Assembly: GCF_947487575.1 (NCBI RefSeq)
Contig: NZ_CANKXG010000007.1
Span: 124,001 to 188,000 of the forward strand
Source: an uncultured Algibacter sp.
Lineage (GTDB): Bacteria > Bacteroidota > Bacteroidia > Flavobacteriales > Flavobacteriaceae
Length of the DNA: 64,000 nucleotides
Direction: 5' to 3'
Shown here: in pieces, positions 7,022-15,997 of the stretch
Layout of the letters: each line of letters begins with the position of its first letter
Numbering within the stretch: position 1 is the stretch's first letter
Notes under the pieces: generated by a model
Told to the model about the DNA's origin: nothing
Seen by the model: the letters and a program-made list of their open reading frames with translations, nothing else
The model's database searches: none
Position numbers and translations under genes: made by a program

Positions 7022-9283
7022 ATGAAAAAGCACGCGTATCTTTTCTTATCGTTTGTATTTATTTTTTCTGGCGTTTTTGCTCAAAAGCAAGCTAATGAAA
7101 AACCACAAGGACATACAGATCAAAACAAGTTTAGACAAATGAAAGATGTTTTGGCAACACCAAACGAAACACGAACAGCTTCGGGGGCTCCAGGTCATGC
7201 ATATACACAACAACAGGTTGATTATGTAATGAATATTCGTTTGGATGAAGATAAAAACCAAATTTTTGGAGATGAAAAAATAACATACCATAATAACTCT
7301 AAAGATAATTTAGAATATTTATGGATACAGTTAGATCAAAATATGCGTGCTAAAGATTCTAAAACCCCTGAAGCTAATGCAGAAAGGTTTAATGCTCCTT
7401 TTAATGGACCAAAGTCTTTTGTCAAAGCAAATATGAAAGAACGTTTTGATGGTGGTTTCAATATAGATTATGTTAAGAATGAAGATGGGGCGGATTTATC
7501 ACACTCTATAAACAGAACTATGATGCGCATTAATTTGCCTAAGCCATTAGCTTCTGGTGATGTATTTAAATTTAGTATTAAATGGCACTATAATATAAAC
7601 GATATTAATGTAGATGGCGGTCGTTCTGGTTTAGAAACTTTTCCAGATGGGAATAATAATTATACTATTGCCCAGTTTTACCCAAGGTTATGTGTTTATG
7701 ATAATGTTGAAGGTTGGCAAAATATGCAGTTTTGGGGACGTAGCGAATTTGCTTTAGAATTTGGAGATTTTGATGTTAAGATAACCGTTCCTGCCGATCA
7801 TATTTTAGAAGCTACAGGAGAGTTGCAAAACTCTAAAGAAGTTTTGTCAAAAGAACATCAAAAACGTTTAAAAATTGCTGAAACATCATTCAAAAATCCT
7901 GTTTTTATAGTGACACAAGAAGAAGCTGAAGCTGCCGAAAAACAAAGAAGTACTAAACAAAAAACCTGGCATTTTAAAGCTAATAGAGTTAGAGATTATG
8001 CATTTGCCTCTTCAAGAAAATATATTTGGGATGCTATGGCAGTTAATATTAATGGTCGTTCTGTAATGGCTATATCTCTTTATCCAAAAGAAGGAAATCC
8101 TTTGTGGGAAGAACATTCTACAAGAGTTGTTGCAAATACTTTGGAGGAATATTCTAAACTTACTTTTGATTATCCTTATAGTAAGGCAATATCAGTTCAT
8201 TCAGAAAGACAAGGTATGGAATATCCAATGATATGTTTTAATTATGGTCGTCCTAAACCCGATGGAACTTATTCAGAACGCGTAAAAAGAGGAATGATTG
8301 GAGTAATAACACATGAGGTTGGTCATAACTTTTTTCCAATGATTGTAAATAGTGATGAGCGCCAATGGACTTGGATGGACGAGGGTTTAAACTCATTTGT
8401 TGAAACTTTAGCAGAGCTAGATTATGATCCTAATTTTATAACAGGAAACCTTCCAAAAGACATTGTACCTTACATGGGTGGCGATCAAATTAATATTTCT
8501 CCTATCATGTCTCATGGGGATTATGTGTACCAATTTGGACCTAATGCTTATACAAAACCTGCAGCAGGATTATATATGTTAAGACAAACTATAATGGGGC
8601 CAGAATTGTTTGATTATGCATTTAGAACTTACTCACAACGATGGATGTTTAAACATCCAACACCTGCAGATTTCTTTAGAACTATGGAAGATGCTTCAGC
8701 TATGGATTTAGACTGGTTTTGGAGAGGTTGGTTTTATACAACTGATTATACAGACATTGGAGTTAAAAGTGTTAAGCAATACTATTTAACGGATCAACCT
8801 ACAGAAACAGCAAAAGAAACGGCGAGAAAGTATAATATGGATTTGGCTGAGTTTAAAGATAGATTAGTTTATTACGCTGAAGTTAAAGACGGTAAAATGC
8901 CTAACAATGTAAAGAGTATTTCAGATTTTAATTTTTTAAATGATTATTTGGTAAGCCTTCCAGAGGCTGAAAAAGCAAAATTAAAAGAAGCACCTAAATA
9001 TTTTTACGAAGTAACTTTTGAAAAACCAGGAGGGTTAGTAATGCCAATTATTATTGATATTGCATATGAAGATGGAACTATTGAAAGAAAAACATTTCCA
9101 GCTGAAATATGGAGGTACAATGACAAGGAGGTAAGTAAGGTGTTTAGAACAAATAAAGCTATAGCAGGTATTATTGTTGATCCAGATTTGGAAACGGCAG
9201 ATGTTGATACCTCTAATAATTCTTGGCCTAAAAAGGTTGAAGAAAATAAGTTTGACAAATTCAAAGAAAAGGTAAAAGGTTAA
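7022..9283 (+). CDS. M1 family metallopeptidase (aminopeptidase N-like), exported
   Basis: 753 residues from ATG 7022, which directly gives the signal peptide MKKHAYLFLSFVFIFSGVFAQ; an upstream start at 6980 would add 14 residues before it. The gluzincin zinc site is intact: HEVGH at about residues 431-435 followed by WMDEGLN with the third ligand Glu454. An N-terminal beta-sandwich (DYVMNIRLDEDKNQIFGDEKITYHNNS) and a C-terminal region follow the M1 layout; the exopeptidase GxMEN motif is replaced by QGMEYPM, as in the flavobacterial subgroup. Likely periplasmic or surface peptide degradation. Last gene of the 4661-9283 group, followed by a strong terminator. Confidence 0.92.
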   Translation: MKKHAYLFLSFVFIFSGVFAQKQANEKPQGHTDQNKFRQMKDVLATPNETRTASGAPGHAYTQQQVDYVMNIRLDEDKNQIFGDEKITYHNNSKDNLEYLWIQLDQNMRAKDSKTPEANAERFNAPFNGPKSFVKANMKERFDGGFNIDYVKNEDGADLSHSINRTMMRINLPKPLASGDVFKFSIKWHYNINDINVDGGRSGLETFPDGNNNYTIAQFYPRLCVYDNVEGWQNMQFWGRSEFALEFGDFDVKITVPADHILEATGELQNSKEVLSKEHQKRLKIAETSFKNPVFIVTQEEAEAAEKQRSTKQKTWHFKANRVRDYAFASSRKYIWDAMAVNINGRSVMAISLYPKEGNPLWEEHSTRVVANTLEEYSKLTFDYPYSKAISVHSERQGMEYPMICFNYGRPKPDGTYSERVKRGMIGVITHEVGHNFFPMIVNSDERQWTWMDEGLNSFVETLAELDYDPNFITGNLPKDIVPYMGGDQINISPIMSHGDYVYQFGPNAYTKPAAGLYMLRQTIMGPELFDYAFRTYSQRWMFKHPTPADFFRTMEDASAMDLDWFWRGWFYTTDYTDIGVKSVKQYYLTDQPTETAKETARKYNMDLAEFKDRLVYYAEVKDGKMPNNVKSISDFNFLNDYLVSLPEAEKAKLKEAPKYFYEVTFEKPGGLVMPIIIDIAYEDGTIERKTFPAEIWRYNDKEVSKVFRTNKAIAGIIVDPDLETADVDTSNNSWPKKVEENKFDKFKEKVKG

Positions 9284-9300
9284 TAACTTATTATTTTTTG

Positions 9301-9332
9301 AAAAGCCGATTTTTTAAAATCGGCTTTTTTTT
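9301..9332 (+). terminator. rho-independent terminator after the M1 peptidase
   Basis: Stem AAAAGCCGATTTT / AAAATCGGCTTTT with a TT loop followed by a T8 run, 17 bases past the stop codon. Confidence 0.88.
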
Positions 9333-9352
9333 ATTCTAACAAAACATCTCAC

Positions 9353-9360
9353 TATATTTG
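9353..9360 (+). promoter_or_regulatory. -7 box immediately upstream of tatA
   Basis: TATATTTG matches TAnnTTTG exactly and ends 4 bases before the GTG start codon at 9365, which would make the transcript leaderless or nearly so. No clear -33 TTG is visible at the right distance. Confidence 0.4.
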
Positions 9361-9364
9361 TACT

Positions 9365-9652
9365 GTGATACAGCAAACAACATTTTTATTTATTAGTGGA
9401 GGAGAAATAGCATTTATTCTATTTATAGCAATCATGGTATTCGGTGCCGATAAATTGCCAGAGATTGCTCGTGGGCTAGGTAAAGGCATGCGCACACTTA
9501 AAGACGCTACCAATGATATTAAGCACGAAATAACAAAAACTGCCGAAAAAAACGGACTTGATACTAGCATTACTAAAGATGTAAAAAAAGAGCTTGATAA
9601 AGTAAAAGATGATATAGAAGATTTTACAGGTTCTGTAAAACGTAAATTTTAA
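9365..9652 (+). CDS. tatA: Sec-independent protein translocase subunit TatA/TatB
   Basis: 95-residue twin-arginine translocase subunit. One transmembrane helix at residues ~10-28 (ISGGEIAFILFIAIMVFGADKLPE) is followed by the signature FG-DKLPE-ARGLGKGMR and an amphipathic, highly charged helix (DIKHEITKTAEKNGL...KDVKKELDKVKDDIEDF). TatA oligomers line the pore that exports folded proteins across the inner membrane. The GTG start at 9365 is the only one that keeps the whole N-terminal helix. TatC is not in the window. TatA versus TatB cannot be settled from sequence; many Bacteroidota have one TatA/E-type protein. Confidence 0.9.
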   Translation: MIQQTTFLFISGGEIAFILFIAIMVFGADKLPEIARGLGKGMRTLKDATNDIKHEITKTAEKNGLDTSITKDVKKELDKVKDDIEDFTGSVKRKF

Positions 9653-9744
9653 CCTTTTATCTGTTCGTCGATATGTAGTTCATCTATTTATCATTTTTAT
9701 CTTACATTTTATCGATTTTGTAGAAAACGATGTATTCTTTAAAA

Positions 9745-9752
9745 TATATTTG
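9745..9752 (+). promoter_or_regulatory. -7 box for the hybrid kinase gene
   Basis: TATATTTG fits TAnnTTTG; a TTTTG ends at 9720, leaving a slightly long spacer of 24 bases. Leader to the ATG at 9784 about 25 bases. Confidence 0.4.
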
Positions 9753-9783
9753 GAGTCCCTCCCAAATCTATAATTATTGAAAT

Positions 9784-12072
9784 ATGAAAGCAATCCTACT
9801 TGTAAGTTTTCTGTCTTTTACCACCTTAATCTTCGGTAAGAATGATAGAGATATCATTAAGGAAATTGATGATATTAACTCTTCTGCCTCTGTTTTTTAT
9901 AAAAATGAAGAAATAGTAAAGTCTTTTAAAAAGTTTATTATTGCCAAGGCCTTGTCTGATTCTATTCAAGATACTTATGGTAGTGCTTATGCCAATTATA
10001 ATTTAGGTAATATTTATAATTTGATGGAAAATTATGAATCAGCAAAAGAATCGTACTTTTTATCATTAAAAGATTCAGAAAGAATTGACGATACCTATTT
10101 AATTGCTAGTGCATCTAGAAATCTAGCCGCGATATTTAAGGAAGAGAGAAACTTTAGTAAGGCGCATGAATATTTGATGAATGCATTAAAGACTGTTTCA
10201 AAACATAACCTACATAAGTCATCTGAAATTACCACTTTAAAAACAGTTGAGTTTGAGACAAGACTTAACCTTTGTGAATTATATATAACCACTGGGAATT
10301 TTCAAGAGGCTATTGTTAATCTTTTAAAAGTAGGAGATTATATAAAATATAATTCTGTAACACCTTCAGAAGAAAGTTACTATAATTATATATATGGTAG
10401 TTATTACACACATAAAAAACTATATAATAATGCTAATTCCAAATTTAAAAAAGCTGTAAATTTAATTGAGACGGATGAAGATGGTATAGATTATATGTTA
10501 TTAAGTAAAGTGCATAAACAATTATCTTTATCATTGGCAAAATCTGGAAATAGTGATGAAGCATTTTTAAATTTGTTAAAGCATAATAGTTTTAAGGATA
10601 AATTTTTAAATGAGGAAAAAGTTAGACAAAACTCAATATCAAAAACTAAATTTCTTATTGAAGATTATAAGAATAATGCTGAAAAAGCTAACACAGAGCG
10701 GCTTTTACAGTTAGAAATAGCAAATAAAATACAAAGAGTAAATATTATTGTTATTGTGGCGTCGCTACTTTTATTTATTTCATTGGTTTTAATTTGTTTT
10801 GGATATATTACTAAAAGAAAACTAAGTTCCAAGTTAAAATTAAGAAATGAACAATTGGAAATAGCAAAGAATGAAGCATTAAAATCATCAGAATTAAAAA
10901 GTAAATTTATATCCAATGTATCTCATGAATTAAGAACGCCTTTGTATGGTGTAGTAGGTTTAACTTCTATAATGTTAGAAAGCAATGATTTAACAAGTAG
11001 AGATGTTAAATACTTAAAATCGCTAAAATACTCAGGAGACTATTTATTGAATTTAATTAATGATATTTTACATGTAGGTAAAATTGAATCAAATAATGTG
11101 GAATTAAATAACTCTTCAGTAAATATTCAAGCACTCATTCAGAATGTAACGGATTCATTTGATTATGGTTTAGAAGAATCAGGTAATAAAATACATATCA
11201 TAATTGATGATTGTTTACCAGAATATGTCATGTGTGATAAATTGAGGTTAACTCAAGTTTTATTTAACTTAATAGGTAACAGCATAAAGTTTACTAAAAA
11301 CGGTAATATTTATGTTAAAGCAATCTTGCAAGGCACTAATGATAATCTTGCCGAAATACGTTTTGAAATAAATGATGATGGCCCTGGTATTCCAAAAGAG
11401 AAACAGGCTACTATATTTGATAATTTTACTCAGTTAGCTGAAAATTCTAATACAAATTATCAAGGAGCTGGATTGGGGCTTTCAATAACGAATAAAATTG
11501 TTGGCTTATTTGATAGTAAAATAGAATTAGATAGCGAAGTAGATAAAGGAGCTACCTTTGGGTTTGTTGTAAGGTTTGAAATTGACTTTAAGGCTATTGA
11601 GCATATAAAAAGTAAAAAAGTTAATAAGATTTTTTCTACTACAGATTCTGAAAATATTAAAATATTAATTGCAGAGGATAATAAGATAAATCAAATTGTT
11701 ACTAGTAATCTATTAAAAAAACATAATTTTAAATTTGATATTGTAGAGAACGGCCTTGAAGCAGTAGAGGCTTTTAAAAATGACAATTATGATTTAATAC
11801 TAATGGATATTAATATGCCAAAAATGAATGGTAACCAAGCGACTATTGAAATAAGAAAAATTGATAGGCATTTACCTATAATAGCTCTTACAGCCTCTAA
11901 CCAAGATGAGCTAAATGAAAATATATTAGATATAGGGTTTGATGATATAATAACTAAACCGTTTGATAATGAGTTGTTTTTTAATACAATTAACAATTTG
12001 CTAAAGCAAAGTAAGTTTAATAATATTGATGATGTTAAAGATGATGAAAATGCTTTGTATTTGGCATCTTAA
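9784..12072 (+). CDS. hybrid sensor histidine kinase/response regulator with periplasmic TPR domain
   Basis: 762 residues. Order: signal peptide (1-18), tetratricopeptide repeats (about 45-265, e.g. SAYANYNLGNIYNLMENYESAKESY), transmembrane helix ~320-342, coiled-coil linker, HisKA box SNVSHELRTPLYG with phospho-accepting His381, HATPase_c (N-box LFNLIGNSIKFT ~494-505, G-box NDDGPGIP, G2 GAGLGLSI), and a C-terminal receiver domain (ILIAEDNKINQ, phospho-acceptor Asp675 in LMDINMPKMNG, conserved Thr and Lys). No HPt or output domain is attached, so phosphate presumably passes to a separate HPt protein. Same architecture as the kinase at 33150-35387. The stimulus is unknown; no adjacent regulator gene. 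Confidence 0.93.
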   Translation: MKAILLVSFLSFTTLIFGKNDRDIIKEIDDINSSASVFYKNEEIVKSFKKFIIAKALSDSIQDTYGSAYANYNLGNIYNLMENYESAKESYFLSLKDSERIDDTYLIASASRNLAAIFKEERNFSKAHEYLMNALKTVSKHNLHKSSEITTLKTVEFETRLNLCELYITTGNFQEAIVNLLKVGDYIKYNSVTPSEESYYNYIYGSYYTHKKLYNNANSKFKKAVNLIETDEDGIDYMLLSKVHKQLSLSLAKSGNSDEAFLNLLKHNSFKDKFLNEEKVRQNSISKTKFLIEDYKNNAEKANTERLLQLEIANKIQRVNIIVIVASLLLFISLVLICFGYITKRKLSSKLKLRNEQLEIAKNEALKSSELKSKFISNVSHELRTPLYGVVGLTSIMLESNDLTSRDVKYLKSLKYSGDYLLNLINDILHVGKIESNNVELNNSSVNIQALIQNVTDSFDYGLEESGNKIHIIIDDCLPEYVMCDKLRLTQVLFNLIGNSIKFTKNGNIYVKAILQGTNDNLAEIRFEINDDGPGIPKEKQATIFDNFTQLAENSNTNYQGAGLGLSITNKIVGLFDSKIELDSEVDKGATFGFVVRFEIDFKAIEHIKSKKVNKIFSTTDSENIKILIAEDNKINQIVTSNLLKKHNFKFDIVENGLEAVEAFKNDNYDLILMDINMPKMNGNQATIEIRKIDRHLPIIALTASNQDELNENILDIGFDDIITKPFDNELFFNTINNLLKQSKFNNIDDVKDDENALYLAS

Positions 12073-12104
12073 TCAATAAGCATTAGTTATATTTAGAATT
12101 GAAA

Positions 12105-12749
12105 TTATAGTTTTCTGCTAATAGTCAATCCATCCCTAATAGGTAAGACAACAGTTTCAACGCGCTTATCACTTTTTAAAAGGGCATTATAATCAATAAG
12201 TGCAGGAGTAGAAGTATCATCCTTCTTAAATGTATTATCTAAAACTTTACCACTCCACAACACATTATCAGATAAAATAATACCTCCAAGATTTAACTTA
12301 TCAATAATCACATTGAAGTAATTAGAGTAGTTTTCCTTATCAGCATCAATAAAAACCAAATCAAAAGTAGTATCAAGATTTGGGATAATATCCAAAGCAT
12401 TTCCTAAATGCTGATGAATTTGTCTTCCATATCCAGATTTATCAAAATATTTTCGTTGAAAATCAACAAGTTCTTCATTAATATCAATCGTGTGTATTAC
12501 GCCATCAGTCTGCATACCTTCAGCTAAACACAATGCAGAATAACCTGTGTAAGTCCCGATTTCTAATATGCTTTTAGGATTCACAAGCTTAGAAATCATA
12601 CTTAAAAGTCTGCCTTGATAATGCCCACTTAACATCCTAGGTTGTAAAATTTTCTGGTATGTTTCTCTGTTAAGTTGTTGTAATAATTCGGGTTCATTCT
12701 CAGAATGAGCAACCACATAATCATCTAAATCTTCAGGTATAAAATGCAT
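12105..12749 (-). CDS. SAM-dependent O-methyltransferase (caffeoyl-CoA/catechol type)
   Basis: 214-residue class I methyltransferase of the O-methyltransferase family 3 (PF01596). Motif I is SILEIGTYTGYSALCLAEGM (about residues 64-83), motif II THTIDINEELV, and the metal-binding segment FDLVFIDADKENYSNYFN with the later DNVLWSGKV is characteristic of the divalent-cation-dependent catechol/caffeoyl-CoA subgroup. N-terminal region (HSENEPELLQQLNRET...LSGHYQGRLL) also fits. Physiological substrate in flavobacteria is not known. Convergent with the hybrid kinase gene, 32 bases away. Confidence 0.9.
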   Translation of the reverse strand: MHFIPEDLDDYVVAHSENEPELLQQLNRETYQKILQPRMLSGHYQGRLLSMISKLVNPKSILEIGTYTGYSALCLAEGMQTDGVIHTIDINEELVDFQRKYFDKSGYGRQIHQHLGNALDIIPNLDTTFDLVFIDADKENYSNYFNVIIDKLNLGGIILSDNVLWSGKVLDNTFKKDDTSTPALIDYNALLKSDKRVETVVLPIRDGLTISRKL

Positions 12750-12768
12750 AACGTATTATCAATATTTT

Positions 12769-12776
12769 CAAAAGTA
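12769..12776 (-). promoter_or_regulatory. -7 box for the O-methyltransferase gene
   Basis: Minus-strand TACTTTTG fits TAnnTTTG and lies 19 bases before the ATG at 12749. No TTG at normal -33 spacing. Confidence 0.35.
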
Positions 12777-13068
12777 TTGCTTTTTTGAATATCATTTTAA
12801 ATGTGAGTGCAATTTATAACGGTTATTTAATGTTGTCCAGAATTTTTTATTAAAAACACTAATTATGTTGATGAGGTTCAAAAATACTTTAATAGCCAAA
12901 TATATTATTAAACTTAACAATACGAAACAAAAAAATAAAAGTAGGAAGAAGCTATATAAAAAAATAAAAACTGGATAAATGTGTAACTTTTATTACAATA
13001 AATACACTAACTTGTAAGCTCTAAACGATAGAGTACTTACCTTATCAGAAACAACAATTACGTAAAGC
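12777..13068. other. AT-rich intergenic region between divergent genes
   Basis: No ORF, RNA gene or recognised repeat. It must contain the promoter of the M16 peptidase gene, but no convincing TAnnTTTG with a spaced TTG was found on the plus strand. Confidence 0.5.
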
Positions 13069-15918
13069 ATGAAACAATTATTAGCCTTATTCCTTTTATT
13101 TGCAACTACATTAGCATTTTCTCAACAAAACACACAAAATAATACGTTTGAATACGATTTAGAAAGCAAAATCCCAAAGGATACTTCTGCTATAAGAGGT
13201 CAATTACAAAACGGGCTTAAATATTACATTAAAGAAAATAACAGACCAAAAGATGTTGTAAACATCCGTTTGGCTGTAAAAGTTGGTCATCTCCAAGAAG
13301 ATGATTCTCAACAAGGGTTAGCACATTTGTTAGAGCATATGGGGTTTAATGGTACTAAAAATTTTAAAAAAGACAAACTTGTTAAATATTTAGAAAGTAT
13401 AGGGATGACTTTTGGCGCAGATTTAAACGCGCATACTAGTTTTGAAGAAACGGTTTATAAATTGACAATACCAAGCAAAGATTTAAAAAAAGTTGATAAA
13501 GCATTTCAAATTATTGAAGATTGGGCGCATAATATGTTATTGGAAGACAAGGCTATTAATGACGAACGACCTGTGGTTTTAGAAGAATTTAGAGCACGAC
13601 TTGGAAGCGGTAATCGTGTTGGTAAAGAAAGGGCAGAGTTTATTTATAAAGGCATGCCTCAATTAAAATACTTTTCTGATGTAAAATTAGAGAATATTAA
13701 AAATTTTAAAACTGATGATATGCGTCGGTTTTATAAAGATTGGTATCGCCCAAACTTAATGGGAGTTATTGTAGCAGGTGATATTGAGTCTTCTTACGCA
13801 GAACAAAAAATAAAAAGGCATTTTTCGAAATTAACAAATCCTGAAAACGAAAAGTCATTATTTGTATATGATAGTGTACCATACCATAAAGAAACACGTG
13901 TTAAAGTTATTACCGATCCAGAAAAAACAATAACGTCTTTAGGGTTAGATTTTATAAATATTAGTCCAGTAAAACATAAACAAATATTAGCGAAACATCA
14001 AAAAGAGCGCATTATTCGAAGTATGATGATTTCTATGATTAATAGAAGATTGGTAGAAGTGTCTAATAGTGATACTCCTCCTTTTATTGGGGCAGGTGTT
14101 CGTTTAGGAGGTACTTTAAGTAAGTACCACCGTAAATTTTCTATAGGTGCGTCTTCTAGTGAGGCAGGCGTAAAAAACACATTAAAACATATGATTTTAG
14201 AACTTGAAAGAGTGAAGCGTTTTGGCTTTACAGAAAGTGAACTGAACCAGATGAAAAAAGACATGCTTGCCAGTAATGAAACGTTTTTTGAAGGTAAGGA
14301 TGATTGGTATTCTAAAACATATTTAAGTCTTTTAGAACAAGAGTTTAAAAACGATTGGATACTATATTCTAAAGACTGGAAGTATAGTTTTTACAAAACT
14401 GTTATCCCTCAAATTAGTTTGAATGATGTAAAAGCTATGTTTAATACTTATTATCATAAAGATAACCGGGTATTAATACTAACTGCACCAGAAAAGGAAG
14501 AATTGGTGTTACCAACACAAAAGGAGTTATTACAAACGATTAAAGAAGTTGAGGTTGATAGCACAATTACAAAGTATATTCCAAAAGAATTAGGCAAGCA
14601 ATTAATAAAAAATCTAGCACCTAAAGGTAGCATAGTTTCAGAAGAAACAGAATTATACGGTATTAAAAAATTAACACTAAGTAATGGAGCTAAAATTTAC
14701 TACAAAAAAACAGATTTTGATAAAGAGAAAGTAACATTTAAAGCTTTTAGTTATGGGGGTAATTCATTAATGTCTGATGAAGATGTAAAGCGTGTAGGGC
14801 AATTAATGTCTATTGTAACATTTGCAGGAATTGGTGGGTTTAAAAGGCACGAATTATCTAAATTTTTGGCTGGGAAAAAGGTGAAAGTATCAACATCTGT
14901 GTCTACTTATAATGAAAGTTTAAAAGGGTCAGCAAGAGCTAAAGATTTAGAAACAATGTTTAAATTAATTTATTTGAATTTTACTAGCCTTAATGAAGAT
15001 GAAAAAATATATTTATCCTATGCTGATAAAATAAAAGAAGTTACAAAAAACAGAAAATTGAAGCCTAGTGTTATTTTTTCAAACGAGATATCAAAAGTAA
15101 CTCAGGCGGGAAACCCAAGATACATAAACATGAATGAAAGTGCTAACGTTGTTCGTCTTTTAGATTCAGTTCCTTATAGTTCTTTATATAAAGCATATAC
15201 GGAGCGTTTTGAAAATGCAGGAGATTTTAATTTCTTCTTTGTTGGCGATTTTGACGAAGATTTATTGAAAGCATACGCCGAAACATACATTGCATCATTA
15301 CCAAGTACTGATGAAAGAGAAGAGTATAAACTGTCTTCTTATAAAAATATACTTTCAGGTGAGCGTGTTGAGGTTAGAAAAGGTTTGGAAGAAAAGGCTA
15401 CATTATTAATTAAGTTTGAAACAGAAGCAAAACATGTGAAAAAGGAAAGTGATGCCTTAAAAATGTTTGGTCAAATATTTAAAAACAGATTACGAAATAA
15501 AATTAGAGAAGAAAAAGGAGGGGTGTATTCTGTAAGGGCAAGTATTAAGCATGCTAGAAGACCATACTCTAAATACCTGGCATCTATTAAGTTTACTTGT
15601 TCACCAGATAATATTAAGGTGTTAGAAGAAGAAAGCTTAAAAGTGTTAAACGAATTTTTAAATGAAGGACCAACAAAAAAAGAAGTAGCTAGTGTTAAAG
15701 AGAATTGGGTTTTAAATAGAAAAAAAGATTTGGAAACTAATAAATTCTGGCTTGGTCATATGTATAATAAAATATATTGGAATCAGCCTTTTAAAGATTT
15801 AAGTGATTACGAAGAGAAGCTGTCAGAAATAACTCCTAAGTATATACAGAAAATAGCAAAAAAATATGTAGGGACACCAAGTTTAATTGCTAAACTATTA
15901 CCAGAATCTAAGGAATAG
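13069..15918 (+). CDS. M16 family zinc metallopeptidase (pitrilysin-like), exported
   Basis: 949 residues with a signal peptide (MKQLLALFLLFATTLAFSQ). Inverted zinc motif HXXEH is intact: HLLEH at residues 86-90 with third ligand Glu166 in NDERPVVLEEF. The protein has the full clamshell of four M16 subdomains; the second half (SYGGNSLMSDEDVKRVGQ...) is the inactive lobe and has no HXXEH. RNKIREEKGGVYSVRAS near residue 810-825 is the conserved R-Y type substrate-binding motif of the C-terminal lobe. It degrades peptides in the periplasm; often annotated insulinase family. Monocistronic with its own terminator. Confidence 0.94.
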   Translation: MKQLLALFLLFATTLAFSQQNTQNNTFEYDLESKIPKDTSAIRGQLQNGLKYYIKENNRPKDVVNIRLAVKVGHLQEDDSQQGLAHLLEHMGFNGTKNFKKDKLVKYLESIGMTFGADLNAHTSFEETVYKLTIPSKDLKKVDKAFQIIEDWAHNMLLEDKAINDERPVVLEEFRARLGSGNRVGKERAEFIYKGMPQLKYFSDVKLENIKNFKTDDMRRFYKDWYRPNLMGVIVAGDIESSYAEQKIKRHFSKLTNPENEKSLFVYDSVPYHKETRVKVITDPEKTITSLGLDFINISPVKHKQILAKHQKERIIRSMMISMINRRLVEVSNSDTPPFIGAGVRLGGTLSKYHRKFSIGASSSEAGVKNTLKHMILELERVKRFGFTESELNQMKKDMLASNETFFEGKDDWYSKTYLSLLEQEFKNDWILYSKDWKYSFYKTVIPQISLNDVKAMFNTYYHKDNRVLILTAPEKEELVLPTQKELLQTIKEVEVDSTITKYIPKELGKQLIKNLAPKGSIVSEETELYGIKKLTLSNGAKIYYKKTDFDKEKVTFKAFSYGGNSLMSDEDVKRVGQLMSIVTFAGIGGFKRHELSKFLAGKKVKVSTSVSTYNESLKGSARAKDLETMFKLIYLNFTSLNEDEKIYLSYADKIKEVTKNRKLKPSVIFSNEISKVTQAGNPRYINMNESANVVRLLDSVPYSSLYKAYTERFENAGDFNFFFVGDFDEDLLKAYAETYIASLPSTDEREEYKLSSYKNILSGERVEVRKGLEEKATLLIKFETEAKHVKKESDALKMFGQIFKNRLRNKIREEKGGVYSVRASIKHARRPYSKYLASIKFTCSPDNIKVLEEESLKVLNEFLNEGPTKKEVASVKENWVLNRKKDLETNKFWLGHMYNKIYWNQPFKDLSDYEEKLSEITPKYIQKIAKKYVGTPSLIAKLLPESKE

Positions 15919-15952
15919 TCAGAGAATAAAATTATACCTAAAGCTATAATTC

Positions 15953-15997
15953 ATAAAGCCCTATTTTAACTATTAAAATAGGACTTTATGTTTTTTT
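15953..15997 (+). terminator. rho-independent terminator after the M16 peptidase
   Basis: Long stem ATAAAGcCCTATTTTA / TAAAATAGGaCTTTAT followed by T7. Its last bases overlap the stop codon of the convergent ACMSD gene. Confidence 0.85.

Noticed and set aside
9004-9570. Minus-strand ORFs opposite the M1 peptidase end and tatA
   Set aside because: Antisense to well supported genes; composition is not protein-like.
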